Origin: Climacium dendroides
Taxonomy: Eukaryota > Streptophyta > Bryopsida > Hypnales > Climaciaceae
Assembly: GCA_950106755.1 (NCBI GenBank)
Contig: OX467088.1
Span: 1,968,001-2,032,000 of the forward strand
DNA: 64,000 nt
Reading direction: 5' to 3'
This document shows, one piece after another, positions 14,901 to 23,930 of this stretch. Below the pieces are notes generated by a model that made no database searches, had not been told where the DNA came from, and saw only the letters and a list, made by a program, of their open reading frames with translations. Position 1 is the first letter of the stretch. Each line of letters opens with the position of its first letter. The translations under genes were made by a program, and so were the position numbers.

Positions 14901-15336
14901 CTGGTGCCAAGAAATTCAGGTCGACCCAATCTGAAGTGTAGAGCACTGCTGCCAAGAAATTCAGATCGGGTCGACCTGAAGTGAAGACAAGTGCAGGGGA
15001 CACTTGAAGTCCACCCAACCTCAAGTGTGGAGCACTGCTGCCAAGAAATTCAGGTCGGGTCGACCTGAAGTGCAAACAAGTGCAGGGGACACTTCAGGTC
15101 CACCCAACCTGAAATGTAGAGCACTGCTGCCAAGAAATTTAGGTCAGGTCGATCTGAAGTGCAGACGATTGCAGAGGACACTTCAGGTCGATCCAACCTG
15201 AAATGTAGAGCACTGGTGCCAAGAAATTTAGGTCGGGTCGATCTGAAGTGCAGACGATTGCAGGGGACACTTCAGGTCGACTCAACCTGAAGTGTAGAGC
15301 ACTGCTGCCAAGAAATTCAGGTCGGGTCGACCTGAA
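11985..15336. repeat. Tandem 2-kb duplication in the satellite (22.5-mer)
   Basis: Two successive blocks, about 11,985-13,334 and 13,988-15,336, match unit by unit with an offset of 2,003 bp (22 x 89 + 45), dropping to 2,002 after a 1-bp deletion at about 14,884. Both contain the same 45-bp truncated monomer (near 12,890 and 14,890) and the same rare variants, such as CACTTGAAGTCCACCC. A further 8-mer shift (712 bp) links variants at 13,582 and 14,294. Confidence 0.85.
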
Positions 15337-15904
15337 ATACAGACGATTGCAGGGGACACTTGAGGTCGACCCAACCTGAAGTGTAGAGCACAGCTGCCAA
15401 GAAATTCAGGTCGGGTCGACCGAAAGTGCAGACGATTGCAGGGGACACTTCAGGTCCACCCAACCTGAAGTGTAGAGCACTGCTGCCAAGAAATTCAGGT
15501 CGGGTCAACTTGAAGTGTAGACGATTGCAGGGGACACTTCAGGTCGACCCGACCTGAAGTGTAGACCATTGCTGCCAAGAAATTCAGGTGGGGTCGATCT
15601 GAAGTGCAGACGATTACAGGGGACACTTCAGGTCGACCCCACCTGAAGTGTAGAGCACTGCTGCCAAGAAATTTAGGTCAGGTCGACCTGAAGTGCAGAC
15701 AAGTGCAGGGGACACTTCAAGTCCACCCAACCTGAAGTGTAGAGCACTGCTGCCAAGAAATTTAGGTCGGGTTGATCTGAAGTGCAGACAATTGCAGCGG
15801 ACACTTCAGGTCGACCCAATCTGAAGTGTAGACCACTGCTGCCAAGAAATTCAGGTCGAGCCAACCTGAAGTGTAGAGCACTGCTGCCAAGAAATTCAAG
15901 AAAT

Positions 15905-16920
15905 TCTGTTTTAGTTCTTATATTGTTAGGTCTGTGTATTGCGCGGCAGTGTTTTCTCAATTTGAATTATGTTCTTCAATCGGTGCCTTTCTTTGCTTGA
16001 TAGATGATGAGAACTTCGGAGGCCCATGTTCCGAAAGGTGGATTCGCTTGTGCAGCTTCTGCTGACTCCATCTTAGACTATGGGCAATACATCATTCTCA
16101 GCACTGGAAATTTACTGTGTTCGGCCGCTACTGCAAATTCCACCATGGATTTCTCGACGAAGCCTATTGAGGACAACATGGTCGACAGTCCTCCGAGTGG
16201 TAGGACGCGTCCGCGGCTTTCTTGCTCCTCGTCGCCGCTGCGATCCGTTGGCCAACGTGCTTTCCCGTCTACTTTTGATCGAATGACTCAAAGGAAGCTT
16301 TACGGGGAGGAAGGTTGTCCAGGCATTGGAACAAATGTAACTTTAGGCATTCCAAGTGAGATTTGCCAAGTGCGTCTAGATATTGCTTCCTCTCTTCCCC
16401 GCCTTCCTCCACTGACGGAGGGTGTCCAAACGAAGCGATCTCGGAGCTCTTCCATGTATATTGCAGAGGCAACCACATCGGAGGTTCCACTACCTCCAAT
16501 TCATAGACGCAGATACTTGAATGTTCCAAAACGTCAACGCTCAAGTCTTAGTGGAGAGTCCCGACTAGAAGGGAGCCGTCGTTTATGGGATGCTGCGGAA
16601 GAAAGGTCCTTGGAGAAGCAAAAGTGGGACATCATTCGAGAGCAGTCCGCAATTTGTACTGGGTACAGTAGAGGACCGGAAATATTGAAGGCATATGAGA
16701 AGTTGAAGAGTATGTCACAGTAGTAAAGCACATTATGATTATTACGGAGCATGAGCTACATCATCCGGTACAATGTAGATGTATAGTTGAACATCAATAA
16801 TTGTTGACCATGATAACATTTTGGGTTCCTTATAAAAGGCTACTGTAAAGTCTACAATCCAAATGTAATTTTGGGTTCCTTATAAAAGGCTATTGTAAAG
16901 TCTAGAATCCAGAGTGTCAT
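15905..16920 (+). repeat. Segment duplicated from 39.84-40.80 kb (inverted)
   Basis: This segment and the reverse complement of about 39,840-40,800 are homologous across three parts: roughly 100 bp of intron ending in a TAG acceptor, the whole terminal exon, and about 190 bp downstream. Similarity starts abruptly at the satellite edge (TTCTGTTTTAGTTC). The downstream part of this copy has gained a 50-bp tandem duplication (16,818-16,867 and 16,868-16,910) that the 40-kb copy lacks. Confidence 0.9.
16004..16723 (+). CDS. Unknown protein, duplicated terminal exon (copy 1, open)
   Basis: A 239-codon open frame starts at ATG-ATG directly after an intron-acceptor-like TTGCTTGATAG and ends TAG-TAA. 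I do not recognise the family. The protein is Ser/Pro- and Arg-rich in the middle (RTRPRLSCSSSPLRS, TKRSRSSSMY) and has a charged, probably helical C-terminus (RLWDAAEERSLEKQKWD... EILKAYEKLK). It is about 85-90% similar to the exon at 40,124-40,708 on the other strand, where it is the last exon of a larger gene. Here the upstream exons are absent and a 14-kb satellite lies in their place, so this copy probably lacks its promoter and N-terminus. It has no internal stop, whereas copy 2 does. It could be a solitary coding exon, a start-at-ATG small gene, or a young pseudogene. Confidence 0.6.
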   Translation: MMRTSEAHVPKGGFACAASADSILDYGQYIILSTGNLLCSAATANSTMDFSTKPIEDNMVDSPPSGRTRPRLSCSSSPLRSVGQRAFPSTFDRMTQRKLYGEEGCPGIGTNVTLGIPSEICQVRLDIASSLPRLPPLTEGVQTKRSRSSSMYIAEATTSEVPLPPIHRRRYLNVPKRQRSSLSGESRLEGSRRLWDAAEERSLEKQKWDIIREQSAICTGYSRGPEILKAYEKLKSMSQ

Positions 16921-16929
16921 TCCATTGTG

Positions 16930-17147
16930 TACACACTATTACTTGTATATTTGATGGATATTATCAGTAAATTCCATTCTTCTCATAATGGACTTCCAGT
17001 ATTTAGACTCTTTCCTAATGATGCATTGCTTTTCTCTCTCTGTATAGAACAAAATCACCTATGTTTAAAAAAAACTATGTATTTAGAACCTCTCGTTTTC
17101 TTGGAAAACTCTCATTTTAATGAATATAGTGTTATAGAATGCAAAGC
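16930..17147. other. AT-rich gap, nothing recognised
   Basis: About 220 bp between the duplicated segment and the repeat at 17,148. There is an open frame on the plus strand, but it is low-complexity AT-rich sequence with no support. Confidence 0.4.
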
Positions 17148-17738
17148 AAGAACTTCAATAAATCTTCAAATAAAAATTACTAAAATCTTCATATAATTTT
17201 TTTAATAAATAATCATATATTGAAATAAACAATAGAAATTTAATGAAAGATGAATGAAATACATGCAATGATGGATACGATAAAAGATACACATACATTA
17301 GAATGCATTAGAAATTTGACTCAATTGTTACAAACAATGGCAATCCAAATAGAAGAATTTAAAGGAAAAAACTTGTAAATCTCAAAAGCTTTGTAAACAA
17401 TTTAATTGTTGTGAAATCCAAAATCGGTTCAATCCAATAAATTTCTTAGATCATTTGGTAGTAGAAATAGAAAATTGAAATCAAAAGCTCAAAGCTTACA
17501 AAAGCACAAAATTATAGAAATGCAAAAGAAGTATAAAGCCAAGAAAAGCAATGGAATTGCTACCTTTATAATATCACCATATTGATCCTCTTTAATATCA
17601 CCTCAATTGCAACGACTATATTATTTCTATAATATCACCCTTTGTAGAAAGTGATATTATAGAGGTGATTGCAAACTACTACTCTATTTCTGTAATATCA
17701 CATTGTGTGAAAATATGATTTCTATGTATGCAATTCAA
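17148..17738 (+). repeat. 590-bp dispersed AT-rich repeat, copy 1
   Basis: It matches 56,146-56,743 in the same orientation over its whole length with scattered substitutions. The final 200 bp contains facing copies of a TAATATCACC / GGTGATATTA motif, so the right part can fold back on itself. The repeat ends close to the first visible transposase exon at 17,753 and probably marks where the left CACTA element was truncated. Its class (MITE, solo LTR or other) is not clear. Confidence 0.75.
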
Positions 17739-17752
17739 AGCAGAAGCGGAAA

Positions 17753-18930
17753 ATGTCCAATGAGTTCCGCAACTACGCGCATGCCTTCGTCTTGGACAAC
17801 GCAGCATGCTTAGAACCATGGCGGGAGTGAGTGTTCTTTTCAGCCTTCTTTACATTGTTTCCTTGGAGTTTATTATGAGATCATATTTGTACTTCTGTTG
17901 TCTAGGGACCTGGATGGTAATGTGCACAATGTCGGAGATCATGTCTTGATAAACATTTATTGTAATGTTTCAACTATACACGTGTTCGTGTCGACGTCAT
18001 TGTGAACATCTCTCTGAATGCATAAAACTTGCAGTCCACGTCGAATAGGACATATGGTACCTTCACAATGCTTCTTCACTATGCCTTGACACTGTAAGTG
18101 TCGTCTAACAATGCATGATCTGAATGCCTTGTAGGGAGTATGTGTTAACGAGAGGCCACATCTGGGAAGAAAGGGAGGCCTTTCGAAGACAATTTCGTCG
18201 TCAACATTCGTCAGTGCCAATGCGGTATCCCAGCGAGCTCTCCGATTTGCCTCCGTTTGCATTGTGTCTGAGTGAAAGAGTTCAAAGTTTGCGACATGCC
18301 GGTGAACATGTTGACCCCGATGTTGTAGAGTACGGGCAACCTCCTGAGCGGTATGCAGTCTCACATCGCCAAATGTATGCGTTTGGCATGCACCTCCGTG
18401 TTTGTAGTGTAGAGAGGGGCCATGTCACATGCGACTCCGCAATTGTGGCCTCATTCACTGAGCAACTGCGTTGGGGGCTTCGCAATGGGCGACCCATAGA
18501 GAGAACCAATGAGTGCGTGGAGTATATTCAGGAGATATTGGAGTTGGACTACCAGAATCATTGTACGACAGTGCTGATGTACGATTGGGTTTGATCAAAC
18601 GAAGATGCTCGATATGCAAACATCCGCAAAGACCAATATGGGTTTACAAGAGCAAACTTCACTCGCATGGATGGCAGAGTCCACGTTGACTCTTTTGCTT
18701 TCCCATTGCATTGTCAACAAGTATTCTTCTCCGATGATCCGCACAGGCAAGGTTGGAAAATTGTGTGTTGCACAGATGTCCGGGGCAGACGTGGGCAGCT
18801 ACAGGTGAACCAACCTATGCCTACCATAATTAATGTTGGCAGTGACACGAACTTCCTCGGTTTGCAACCTCAGTTGATGGACGTGGAGCCTCAAAGGCAA
18901 CCGGCCGAAGATGGTGGCACATACATTTGA
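17753..18930 (+). pseudogene. CACTA (En/Spm) transposase, C-terminal part with DUF4216-like domain
   Basis: Two exons are visible. Exon 17,753-17,826 ends in CGG-GA before a GTGAGT donor. The intron 17,827-18,134 ends TTGTAG. Exon 18,135-18,930 then continues in phase and ends in TGA. The second half reads like the C-terminal DUF4216 region of plant TNP2-type transposases: a GxLxEIxELDY-like stretch (VEYIQEILELDY), a VLMYDW core, then DQYGFTRANFTR, and CQQVFFSDDP followed by GWKIV. One in-frame TGA at 18,592-18,594 interrupts the core, most simply CGA to TGA. The N-terminal catalytic part is missing, and sequence left of 17,740 is an unrelated repeat. The element's 3' end lies at 22,180. Family assignment is fairly sure and loss of function near certain. 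Confidence 0.8.
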
Positions 18931-20994
18931 CCGTGGATGCGGTCTTCAAGTGAGTAGGAGAGAGATGGACGGCAGTAGGCAAATGGAGGCTCATCTGTTA
19001 TGAAACGGCTGCTACACAGTCATTGTCAATGTTGACATTGCACATGATGTGCGAATGGATGTCAAGGAGGACGCCCACTCTAACACACTTGTTGAAAAGG
19101 ATGTTGGATATAACATTCTAGTGGATACATTTAAACCAAGGTGGCAGGCATGCTCGCTCGAATTGGGGCACCTTCCATTCTGAATGTTCTTTTTACTACA
19201 GTAAAAAAGTTTTTTGTTTCCTTCCTATGGAGTTCTAAGGTGAAAGTTGCATGGAGAATGTCTCAAACACCATATTTGCTGTTGCCTTCACCCCAGAGCG
19301 AGGTCTAGGTACTTGCATGTGCTAGCACAAGACCTTCTCATAGATCTTAGCAAGATTGTTTAGTGGAGCATGGTGATGCAATGGAAGAAGTCGTCTATGC
19401 ATTGAATAGAAGGATTATTAATGTCTTGTATAGAATGGAATGTTACACCCCATGTTCCGTAGTAGTGAGAGGAGTTGTACTTGTAATTATTGTATTCTAC
19501 CATATTCAAAGAGTGGAAAATAGTAATGAATCAGATTGGGCTGAGTACATAATGTGCTCTCTATTTTTTTGTGGGTAGAGATCTCCCCACCAAGAACCCA
19601 ATGGAATGAACTTGGCCGGAACACCCCCATGTTGTCCCCATTTAATTTTCCTCCCAACTCCCTAAATCTGAAAAGCAATGGAAGGAATGCACTATAGAGT
19701 GAAAGCACACTACACTGAATACACGTTCGTCAAAAATCAAGAGTACTTTCAAGTGGACATGAAATACTTGAAGTATATAAAGTACCTTGGTGGAAGTACC
19801 ATTAGAACTTAAAGAAACTTTAAATGGATGCTTGTAGATTCTTGCCATTACAAAGTAACATACTTATAGATAAGAGTTTCTTAATGAACATCTTCATTTG
19901 AACTTGAGTTTATTGGAAATGCATTTTAGTGTGTTAACCCAATTTCTAGTTATTCATGTCACTTCAAACCTTAAGAAACTTATATGCAAATTCTACTTCC
20001 TACAATAATCTCACTATTGGGATTAGTGCAATTCAAAGCTATCCTAGAAGTACTAATAATGTAAATTTGCCTTGTATCTTGATCTTTCTTCTATTTAAGA
20101 ATTTTTTTTAAATGAGAATGAAGTGCCACGTGGGAATTTTTTCCATTAGATTCTCAACTCGATTTTCCAACATGAAGATTTAAAATTCATAACTCTGTAG
20201 TACCCAAATTCCAGATTAAGATTAATATTCAAAGTCAAATATTTTAATTGTACAATACATTAAAAAATAATCAAAGCCAAAACAAACCCAGAAGTTCCTT
20301 GAAGTTCCTAGATTGTGGGAATTCGCCACATTAGCATTTTATGCAAACCATGCCATAGTACATAATATTAATTCATAATTTTTAAAAGAAAATTAAAATT
20401 TGAAAACGAAGAGTGGAGATGAAGTTGAAAGTTTAAAACTACCCTCAACCATAAGTAATTCTTCACGAATAGAAGCAAGGAAAAAAGTCAAACAAATATT
20501 CAAAATTTTGGAGATTTAAGCAATAGCCATGCTACAGTATGTGAATGTAGTGCTTTACTCATCAAAAAATGAACGTAAATATTATTTTTTGTGTCTTTTT
20601 TCCTCCGCAAAAGATAATGCCCATCTGACTTCCACATTCCAATAGATATTGTAATTATAGTTCTACTATGACCAAGAAGTCCTTGCATAGTATATATATT
20701 CTATCTTTGTGCAAACTATAGTGTTTTTTTTATCATTCATTTGGCCTGTACAAAGTCATTTGTAATTATTTTGCAACCCTAACACGCTTTTATTGTTGGT
20801 AAAGTACTTTGTAGAGGATGGATGAAACACTAAATTGGATTAGAATGTGGTAGAATACCTTCTCTACATAAATACCTACCAATTGGATCAATTGAAAAGT
20901 GAAAATAATGTTTATTTCATCTAAAAAAAGTACGTTATATAAATACATCTTGAAAAAGTACTTTTCTGACGTACTTTGTAGGGGGGCATAATGT

Positions 20995-21480
20995 GCTTTC
21001 ACCCTATGGAGACTGCAAGTCACTCCCAAATTGTTTGGGCCATCCCTAAATCCAGGTGGGAAAGCACTTCCTGGCACTCCCCACACGACCATTCACCCCA
21101 ATTTTGGGGGGGGAACCCCCGAGCCTCAACCCAATGGAATGAACTTGGCCATAACCACCCCATGTTCTCCCCATTTAAATTTTTTCCCAACTCTCTAAAT
21201 CCAAAAAGCACTGGGAAGAATTCACTATGGGGACTTCAAATTACTCCCAAATTGTTTGGGCCATCCACGAACCCCCAATGGAAAGCACTTCTTTGCACTT
21301 CCCATACTACCATTCACCCCCATATTGGGGGGACCCCCAAGCCCCATCCCAATGCAATGAATTTGAACTGGACACCCCTATATTCTCCCCATTTCATTTT
21401 CTCCCCATTTAATTTTATCCCAACTCCGTAAATCCAAAAAACATTGGAAGGAATTCACTATGGGGACTGCAAGTCACTCT
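20995..21480. repeat. Tandem ~225-bp repeat in left arm
   Basis: Three starts of the same unit, CTATGGRGACTKCAA, lie at about 21,003, 21,226 and 21,459 (spacing 223 and 233 bp). Each of the first two is followed by CTCCCAAATTGTTTGGGCCATCC, here only partly quoted, and an ACCCAATGGAATGAA block. The array is mirrored in the right arm at about 24,640-25,120. A related single block lies near 19,590-19,710. Confidence 0.75.
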
Positions 21481-21899
21481 CCATTTTATGGGGCCTCATT
21501 TGCAATTTCAAAGCCAATGGAATAAGGACGCATTGATCCCAACACTTCCAAGTAATCCCCTTTTTTTGTTCTCAAAACCCGTCTCCAAATAATATTGCGT
21601 AACTTCACCTCTATGATAAGGTTATCCCAATGAGTCTCCATTTTTATTTCCCATCTTTCATGTTTTAGGACCTAAAATATTTAATTCTGTACATCCTTTT
21701 TATTTTGGCATACCCTAGACTTGTAACACCAAAACACATTTATTGAGTCATTACATGTGTTTATGTCACTTTCATCCTACCTTGTACCCATGACTTCACA
21801 TCCTCCTAGAAAGCCTGAAATTTTACACCCTGGAGCTCTTTCCTGTATTGATCAGGTGTTTTTCCTGTAGGGCAGCACCCCCCCTGCCCTCTCAGTGAC

Positions 21900-22156
21900 A
21901 GCAGTGCACCTGCCCGCAGTGAAAGACGCACCAGTGGTTGACGTGGCCGATTCGTGTTTTTTTGGACGTCATCTGAAACGTCCTTTATTTTTTTGGACGT
22001 AGTGATAAACACGTCCGTTCAAAGTGACATCCCTATATTTCCTGACGTCTATTATGACGTTTCAGATGACATCACAAAAAATTGTCCCTGAACTGCACGT
22101 TCGTCCAAAAACGTAGTGATGTCAAAAGTAACGGTGATGTCACAGCGTAACGCAGA
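21900..22156. promoter_or_regulatory. Subterminal ACGT/TGACGT-rich zone of CACTA 3' end
   Basis: Repeated short motifs GACGT, ACGTC and TGATGTCA in both orientations crowd the last 280 bp before the terminus. Subterminal repeats of this sort are where the DNA-binding proteins of CACTA elements dock in known systems such as TnpA of En/Spm. The binding role here is inferred from position and repetition only. Confidence 0.6.
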
Positions 22157-22180
22157 GAAAAACACAGGTTTCTTATAGTG
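22157..22180 (-). repeat. CACTA terminal inverted repeat (3' end of left element)
   Basis: It reads ...GTTTCTTATAGTG on the plus strand, i.e. CACTATAAGAAAC on the minus strand. It matches the ends at 23,931 and 36,450 and resembles the plant CACTA consensus CACTACAAGAAA. The following bases are CAA. Confidence 0.9.
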
Positions 22181-23139
22181 CAACCATAGTTCAACAGATC
22201 GATCTTTAGATTGAGCAGCATGCTTTCAGATAATTCTTGTGTTCTTTCATGCCCATGTACAGTTTTGGAGTCCTGCCACCATAATTGCAAATGTGAGTAT
22301 GTAATCTTTCAGTCCGCACTGCGGTTGTTCAAAGGCATACCCCAGCGTAGCAACCCAAGGTAGAAGTTAAAGTAGAGGAAGTGATTGGTTGTATTAGTAG
22401 TGCTACAAGCCGAAGGAACTCGAATTGAGGTATGCAATCTATACCACGCATTGACCACTACTAGCACTATCTATTTCTGAAGACCCATCCTGCTATTGGG
22501 TTCAAGATGGGCGTTCAAACCGAGCGCCCTACAACGACCAATTCAAGGCCAACATGTCACCTAGACGAGAGGTGCAGGAATCAGATTGGGCAGTCTAAAC
22601 CTTGCAATGGCCAACCTGAATGGAAGGACACCGATGCTACGAAATCCACTTTTCTCAAGATTCAAGCTGCTTTCATTGATGAAGCCCTCAAATTGAACGA
22701 CGTCTCAATCGACCGTACAGAAGTAGAGTGGTGGACGATTAAAGAAGTAGAAACCGCTCTTGCCACTGACTCCAAGTGCTCGTGGACTATAGAGTACTGG
22801 TTCGCAAAGGATTCTTCCGTGAAGTCCGCATATGGTGGAACATGGCTTAGAGCAAAGAAGGAATGATGTAATCTACATCTTTCGGCATCCATTCGCAATG
22901 CTCCTATAGGCAACACTCGTGGCCTTCCACATGAAGGAAGGTATTCATGGCGAGCATCGCCCACATTGCCTATTAGAGTATGAAGAATGGATGCCGGAAA
23001 ACATTGACCACGGCATCCCCATTATTCTGCACCATATTCCAACACCATGAATATGGATGACAGGCAACTAGTTGTCGTACGCGTAGCTCGCCATAAGTAT
23101 GCTTACAACGACAAATTGTTGCAGGATGACATGAATAAT
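22181..23139. other. Spacer between the two CACTA ends, first part
   Basis: This stretch lies between two outward-pointing CACTA elements. It carries one 119-codon plus-strand frame (22,507-22,866) with a normal amino-acid composition and a Trp-rich middle (VEWWTIKEVE). I cannot assign it to a family. Codon-like composition and conserved-looking residues make it a possible remnant of a host gene or transposon exon, but no splice context supports it. Confidence 0.35.
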
Positions 23140-23930
23140 TGTTCCAGGGAACTCTAGTATGATATCGGTTGAATTAGAAGTATCCGGATTGTGACTACAC
23201 CCTTAATTCCCTTCTTGTTACTTCCTCACCTCGTTCCGGAAACTTAGTACTTTCCGGATTCCGTTCCGGATCCGGACCACCTCCAGAACCTAGTTCCGTC
23301 TCTCCTCCGTAATTGGTTTTTATTGCCTCTGTTTTATCCTCAGAGGGTCCGCCCTTAGTCTAGAAAGGGGTGGGGACTCACCACTTGTATAACTATCCTT
23401 TCTGTACTCTAAATCTACTAAACAACACACCCTAGACAACGCAGTTGTAGGAGGGAGGAGTATTCTCTCACAGCTTCCGGATTGGCCGATTCTGGAAACA
23501 AGTCACGCAAAGAATTTCTCACACCTCTTACTGCAACGACGGATTCGAGCTTATAGATTCAAGGGAGTAGATTTTCAAGGAGAAGACAAGTACTAAGGGG
23601 GAGATTGGTAGACCTTCCGGAGTAGTGGGAGTTCCTTTCCTCTAGCAGTTGCTTATTTCTACACAGAACCCTCCTGATTTCGAACTTGCAGGGACCTCTA
23701 CCTCTCTTACCCGGATCGCCGTTCCAGCAAATTAAAGGTACGTAACGCTTTCACTCCCTTACTCACCCTACATCCTCTCCTGATTAGCTCAACACCCAAG
23801 AGATCCGTAGCTCAAGATCCGGATTCCTCCTCTCCCTTCCCTCTCTTACTCCAGTCCAAGGATACCACACAAACACATACACTAGCCAAAACCATGTAAG
23901 CAAAGTATAGCCAATAGTACCCCAGCTAAC
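23140..23930. mobile_element. Fragment of the GGATCCGG-rich element family
   Basis: It shares a block with 51,360-51,480: TTTTAYCMTCAGAGGGT followed by CGCCC, a pyrimidine-rich stretch and CCACTCC/CCACTTG. Repeated TTCCGGATCCGG-type motifs also link it to the flanks of the two gag-like frames (36.5-39.1 kb and 51.2-54.3 kb). No coding part of that family is present here. It ends at the CACTA terminus at 23,931. Confidence 0.5.

Larger units (their letters stand above)
1939..15904. repeat. 14-kb satellite array, 89-bp monomer with two palindromes
   Basis: About 155 head-to-tail copies of an 89-bp unit fill this stretch without interruption. Each unit has two imperfect palindromes: one reads ACTTCAGGTCGACCC / AACCTGAAGT, the other TTYAGGTCGGGTCGAC / CTGAAGTGCA. 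They are separated by spacers of the type GTAGAGCACTGCTGCC and GACGATTGCAGGGG. Common variants are GACAAGTGCAGCGGAC in place of GACGATTGCAGGGGAC, and TTTAGG in place of TTCAGG. Because 89 is not a multiple of three, the unit gives recurring 60-65 codon open frames on the minus strand and a 137-codon one near 9 kb. These are repeat artefacts, not genes. The array stops at about 15,904, exactly where similarity to the 40.7-40.8 kb intron begins. Confidence 0.97.
18876..22180 (+). mobile_element. Left CACTA element, 3' region (left arm of inverted repeat)
   Basis: This is the 3' 3.3 kb of the left CACTA element, from the end of the transposase to the terminus TTTCTTATAGTG at 22,169-22,180. Its reverse complement forms 23,931-27,240 with only scattered substitutions and small indels. 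It holds no recognised gene. The frame at 19,363-19,578 is conserved in the other arm but is short and unrecognised. An AT-rich centre is followed by a tandem block at 21.0-21.5 kb and an ACGTC-rich subterminal zone. Confidence 0.88.

Noticed and set aside
1939..15904. A CRISPR-like array of palindromic repeats
   Set aside because: The units are contiguous 89-bp tandem repeats without unique spacers, in plant-like DNA, so this is a satellite.
16080..16752. Overlapping frames on both strands across the duplicated exon
   Set aside because: They are shadows of the 239-codon frame, whose protein is conserved in the 40-kb copy.
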